DNA of 15,130 nucleotides, taken from the NCBI GenBank assembly GCA_025355915.1, contig JANXYT010000384.1:1-15130 (forward strand), read 5' to 3'. This DNA comes from Holophagaceae bacterium. GTDB taxonomy: Bacteria > Acidobacteriota > Holophagae > Holophagales > Holophagaceae. Shown one piece after another: positions 12,812-15,130 of this stretch. The translations under genes and the position numbers were made by a program. The stretch's first letter is position 1. Each line of letters opens with the position of its first letter. Below the pieces are notes generated by a model, which did not search any database, was not told where the DNA came from, and saw nothing but the letters and a program-made list of their open reading frames with translations.

Positions 12812-14068
12812 ATGGACCTCCTGCTGGTCGAGGACAAGGACAGTTTCCGGCGTCTGCTGACCCAGGCTCTGGAAGGGTCCGTCTGGACGGTGCGGGCCGT
12901 GGCGGATCCGCAGGAGGCACTGCGGCACCTGGAATCCCAGCCCTTCCATGTCCTCGTCACCGATCTGCGGCTGCCTGGCATGAGCGGCATCGAGCTGATC
13001 CGCCGAGCGCGACGGTTGCATCCGGGCCTGCGGGTGGTCCTCATGTCGGCTTTCGGGGAACCCAAGGACATCGTGGAGGCCATGCGGCTTGGCGCGGACG
13101 ACTTCCTGCCCAAACCCTTCGACCTCGATGCCTTCCTCGCCCTGCTCGACCGGCTTCGCGCCCTGGTGGGCGCCCCTCCGCCGGATCCCGCCGAACCCTG
13201 GGTCGCGCACAGTCCGGCCATGCAGGCGCTGGACGCTGCCCTCCGTCAGGCGGCCAGTGCCGATCTCCCCGTCGTGTTCCGGGGGGAGCGAGGATCCGGG
13301 CGGGAACGCTGCGCCCGGCGCCTTCACGTCCTGCGCCATCCGGCGGCACCCTACCTGAGCCTATCCGCCGCGACCCTGGGGCCGGACGGGCCCGATCCCC
13401 GGATGCTCCAATTGCTGGCGGGCGGCAGCCTCTTCCTTGCCGGGCTGGAGCACCTCTCCACGGCCGCCGCCGGGCCCCTTGCCCGGGCCATGGATGGCGA
13501 ATCCGGACGCCGCCTCGCCTGGATGGGCGGCGTGGATTCCGAGGGGGTCCTGGCCCCGGACATCGCGCAGCGGCTGGGTTCTCTGGAACTGCGTGTGCCT
13601 TCGCTGAGGGAACGCCGGGAGGATCTTCTGGCCCTGGCCCGCCTGTTGCTGGAGCAGTCCGCGAGGCGGGAAGGGCGCCCTGTTGTCTGGCTGGAGCGCA
13701 GTGCAGAGCGGCAGCTGCTGGACCATCCCTGGCCGGGCAATGTGCGGGAGCTGGAGGTATTGGTGGGCCGGACGCTCCTTTTTTCTGAAGGGCACGCCAT
13801 TCGCTCCTTTCCGGATCTGGGCTTGGGTCTCGCCGCGCCCCTCTGCCTGTCTTGGCCTGAACACGGCGACCTGGATGGAATGCTGAAGGCTGTGGCGCGG
13901 TCCGCCGAGGCCCAGCTGCTGCGCCGGGCCATGAGCGAGACCGCCGGTGACCTGCCCCGGGCTGCGGAAATCCTGGCCCTCACGGTTCGGACCCTGGCTC
14001 AGCGCTTGCGGGATCACGGCATCCCTCTGGAAGATAGAGGAAGCACTCTCCTGCGGAAGACACCATGA
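12812..14068 (+). CDS. NtrC-like response regulator with degenerate AAA+ domain
   Basis: 418 residues in three parts. Residues 1-118 are an intact receiver: acidic Glu7-Asp8, phospho-acceptor Asp51 (VTDLRLPGMSG), Ser79 and Lys101 (LPKPFD). Residues about 130-325 follow the NtrC AAA+ layout but are degraded. Walker A reads GERGSGRE, with Arg164 where Lys is expected. The GAFTGA loop and about 30 residues around it are absent, and Walker B LFLDE reads LFLAG (207-211). The RVPSLRERREDLLALA and HPWPGNVREL motifs remain. Residues 366-404 are a Fis-type helix-turn-helix (LPRAAEILALTVRTLAQRL). It should bind DNA on phosphorylation but is unlikely to hydrolyse ATP or remodel sigma-54 polymerase; repression or sigma-70 regulation, as for HupR or TyrR-like proteins, is inferred. 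It overlaps the MoxR gene by ATGA. No Shine-Dalgarno precedes the ATG, but the receiver fold demands this start. Confidence 0.9.
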   Translation: MDLLLVEDKDSFRRLLTQALEGSVWTVRAVADPQEALRHLESQPFHVLVTDLRLPGMSGIELIRRARRLHPGLRVVLMSAFGEPKDIVEAMRLGADDFLPKPFDLDAFLALLDRLRALVGAPPPDPAEPWVAHSPAMQALDAALRQAASADLPVVFRGERGSGRERCARRLHVLRHPAAPYLSLSAATLGPDGPDPRMLQLLAGGSLFLAGLEHLSTAAAGPLARAMDGESGRRLAWMGGVDSEGVLAPDIAQRLGSLELRVPSLRERREDLLALARLLLEQSARREGRPVVWLERSAERQLLDHPWPGNVRELEVLVGRTLLFSEGHAIRSFPDLGLGLAAPLCLSWPEHGDLDGMLKAVARSAEAQLLRRAMSETAGDLPRAAEILALTVRTLAQRLRDHGIPLEDRGSTLLRKTP

Positions 14069-15036
14069 CCCAAGCCCCACCCGTCCTCATTCCCCCGGTC
14101 CGCAGCGCGGAGGGGATCCGTCCCGCGGCGCAGTCCGGGTTGGCGGCGCTCCAGTCCGTGGTGGTGGGCAAGGAGGCCCAAGTGCGGCGGGCCTTCGCAG
14201 CCATGCTGGCGGGCGGCCACGTACTACTGGAGGATCTGCCGGGGGTGGGCAAAACCACCCTGGCCAAGGGGCTGTCCCGCATCCTGGGCGGTTCCTTCCA
14301 GCGCGTGCAGGGCACCAACGATCTGCTGCCCTCCGACCTGCTGGGCGTTCACCTCTGGGATGCCAAGGAACAGAATTTCCACTTCCAGCCCGGCCCCGTG
14401 TTTTGCCACGTGCTGCTGCTGGACGAGCTGAACCGCATCGGCCCCAAGACCCAGAGCGCCCTGCTCGAGGCGATGGTGGAGGGGCAGGTCACACTGGATC
14501 GGAGCACCCATAAGCTTCCCGACCCCTTCTTCGTCATCGCGACCCAGAATCCGCTGGATCACGCCGGGACCTTCCCGCTGCCCGAAAGCCAGCTGGACCG
14601 GTTCTCCTGCACGATCCACCTGGGCTACCCCGATCGTGCCGCCGAGCGGCTGATCCTCACGGGGGAGGCGGGGTCCGAGCGCCTGAGTACGCTCTCACCC
14701 GTGCTGGATCTGGATGGCTGGCGGCAGGCCCGCACTGCGGTGCGGAGCGTAAAGGTCGCCGAGGCGGTGCTGGCTTACGTCGAGCGGATGGTGGAGCGCA
14801 TCCGGGCCGGGGGTGGCTTTTGTTCCACCCGCGCCGCCAAGCATTGGCTGGGTCTGGCTCAGGCCGAGGCCTGGCTCGAGGGCCGGGACTTCATCACCCC
14901 GGATGATCTGCAGCGCACCCTCACCGACACCATGGCCCACCGCGGAAGCATGGATGACCGTCGCCTCAATCGGGGGGACCGGCGCGAACAACTGGCCCGG
15001 CTGTTGAAGGAACTTCCAGTCGGGTGGGCCGGATGA
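14065..15036 (+). CDS. MoxR-family AAA+ ATPase
   Basis: 323 residues, typical MoxR length. The order is VVVGKEAQVRRAFAAMLAGGHVLLED, Walker A GVGKTT (Lys63), GTNDLLPSDLLG, and Walker B LLLDELNRI (Asp120-Glu121). Then come sensor-1 ATQNP (Asn162) and LPESQLDRF with the arginine-finger region at Arg179. A C-terminal lid with a helical tail completes it. MoxR ATPases act as chaperone-like assembly or activation factors in the cytoplasm, usually beside DUF58 and von Willebrand-factor A genes. The ATG overlaps the regulator stop as ATGA, and the following frame starts with another ATGA overlap. This suggests one co-translated operon whose later genes lie outside the window. Confidence 0.95.
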   Translation: MTQAPPVLIPPVRSAEGIRPAAQSGLAALQSVVVGKEAQVRRAFAAMLAGGHVLLEDLPGVGKTTLAKGLSRILGGSFQRVQGTNDLLPSDLLGVHLWDAKEQNFHFQPGPVFCHVLLLDELNRIGPKTQSALLEAMVEGQVTLDRSTHKLPDPFFVIATQNPLDHAGTFPLPESQLDRFSCTIHLGYPDRAAERLILTGEAGSERLSTLSPVLDLDGWRQARTAVRSVKVAEAVLAYVERMVERIRAGGGFCSTRAAKHWLGLAQAEAWLEGRDFITPDDLQRTLTDTMAHRGSMDDRRLNRGDRREQLARLLKELPVGWAG

Positions 15037-15130
15037 GGCCGGAGCAGGAGCGGAGGCCGACCGTGCGCGTGGCGCATGACCCCCAAGGGGCGAGGCCCAG
15101 GATGGGCCAAGTCATGAAGGAGCAGGAGCG
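15033..15130 (+). CDS. Start of the gene downstream of moxR, 3' truncated by window end
   Basis: An ATG overlapping the moxR stop (ATGA) opens a frame of 32 full codons that stays open to the window end. It reads MRPEQERRPTVRVAHDPQG, then a charged stretch with internal Met at 15102 and 15114 that could also serve as starts. MoxR is usually followed by a DUF58 protein, but the visible residues are too few to identify a family. The real start could be one of the internal ATGs. Confidence 0.45.
   Translation, partial: MRPEQERRPTVRVAHDPQGARPRMGQVMKEQE

Overview
The window is strongly GC-rich, densely coded DNA from a Gram-negative bacterium. It carries a DgkA-type lipid kinase, a DcuB C4-dicarboxylate carrier and peptidoglycan-recycling functions. 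The mix of fused enzymes (LeuD-LeuC, YkuD-Mur ligase, AroD-AroE) and the intergenic repeat style would fit Acidobacteriota, class Holophagae (Geothrix/Holophaga-like). That placement is an inference and nothing in the window proves it. No tRNA, rRNA, CRISPR array, integrase or insertion sequence was seen.

Layout. 1-1914: the 3' part of a one-chain aconitase-superfamily enzyme with the swivel domain placed before the [4Fe-4S] catalytic domain. 2022-3252: a lipid-phosphate pair, a PAP2 phosphatase (+) convergent and overlapping with dgkA (-). 3363-5315: a notable fusion of a YkuD L,D-transpeptidase-fold domain to a MurC/Mpl-type ligase, with no export signal, and with small tandem-repeat elements on both sides. 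5442-6754: mazG, translationally coupled to a small membrane protein of unknown function. 6756-11091: a C4-dicarboxylate locus, with D-malate/tartrate dehydrogenase (-) divergent from a DASS transporter (+), then a strong bidirectional terminator, then dcuB (-). The dcuB upstream region holds a perfect CRP-type palindrome and a GntR/FadR-type palindrome. 11316-12683: a fused AroD-AroE shikimate enzyme. 12812-15130: an operon-like run of a degenerate NtrC-like response regulator, a MoxR ATPase and the start of a further gene, joined by two 4-base ATGA overlaps.

How the genes work together. The dicarboxylate block imports C4 diacids (DASS and DcuB) and oxidises D-malate or tartrate (DmlA). CRP/FNR-like control of dcuB would match known dcuB regulation in enterobacteria. 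The YkuD-Mur fusion could carry out two consecutive cytoplasmic steps of muropeptide recycling, trimming tetrapeptide to tripeptide and then ligating it to UDP-MurNAc. The PAP2/DgkA pair could interconvert phosphorylated and free lipid carriers. The final operon may place a MoxR chaperone-type ATPase under a regulator that has lost the parts needed to activate sigma-54 polymerase.

Strongest leads: the YkuD-Mur ligase fusion, the roughly 90-residue Pro/Ala/Lys and AEAK-rich insert in the DASS transporter, the sigma-54-incompetent NtrC-like regulator coupled to moxR, and the regulatory palindromes upstream of dcuB.
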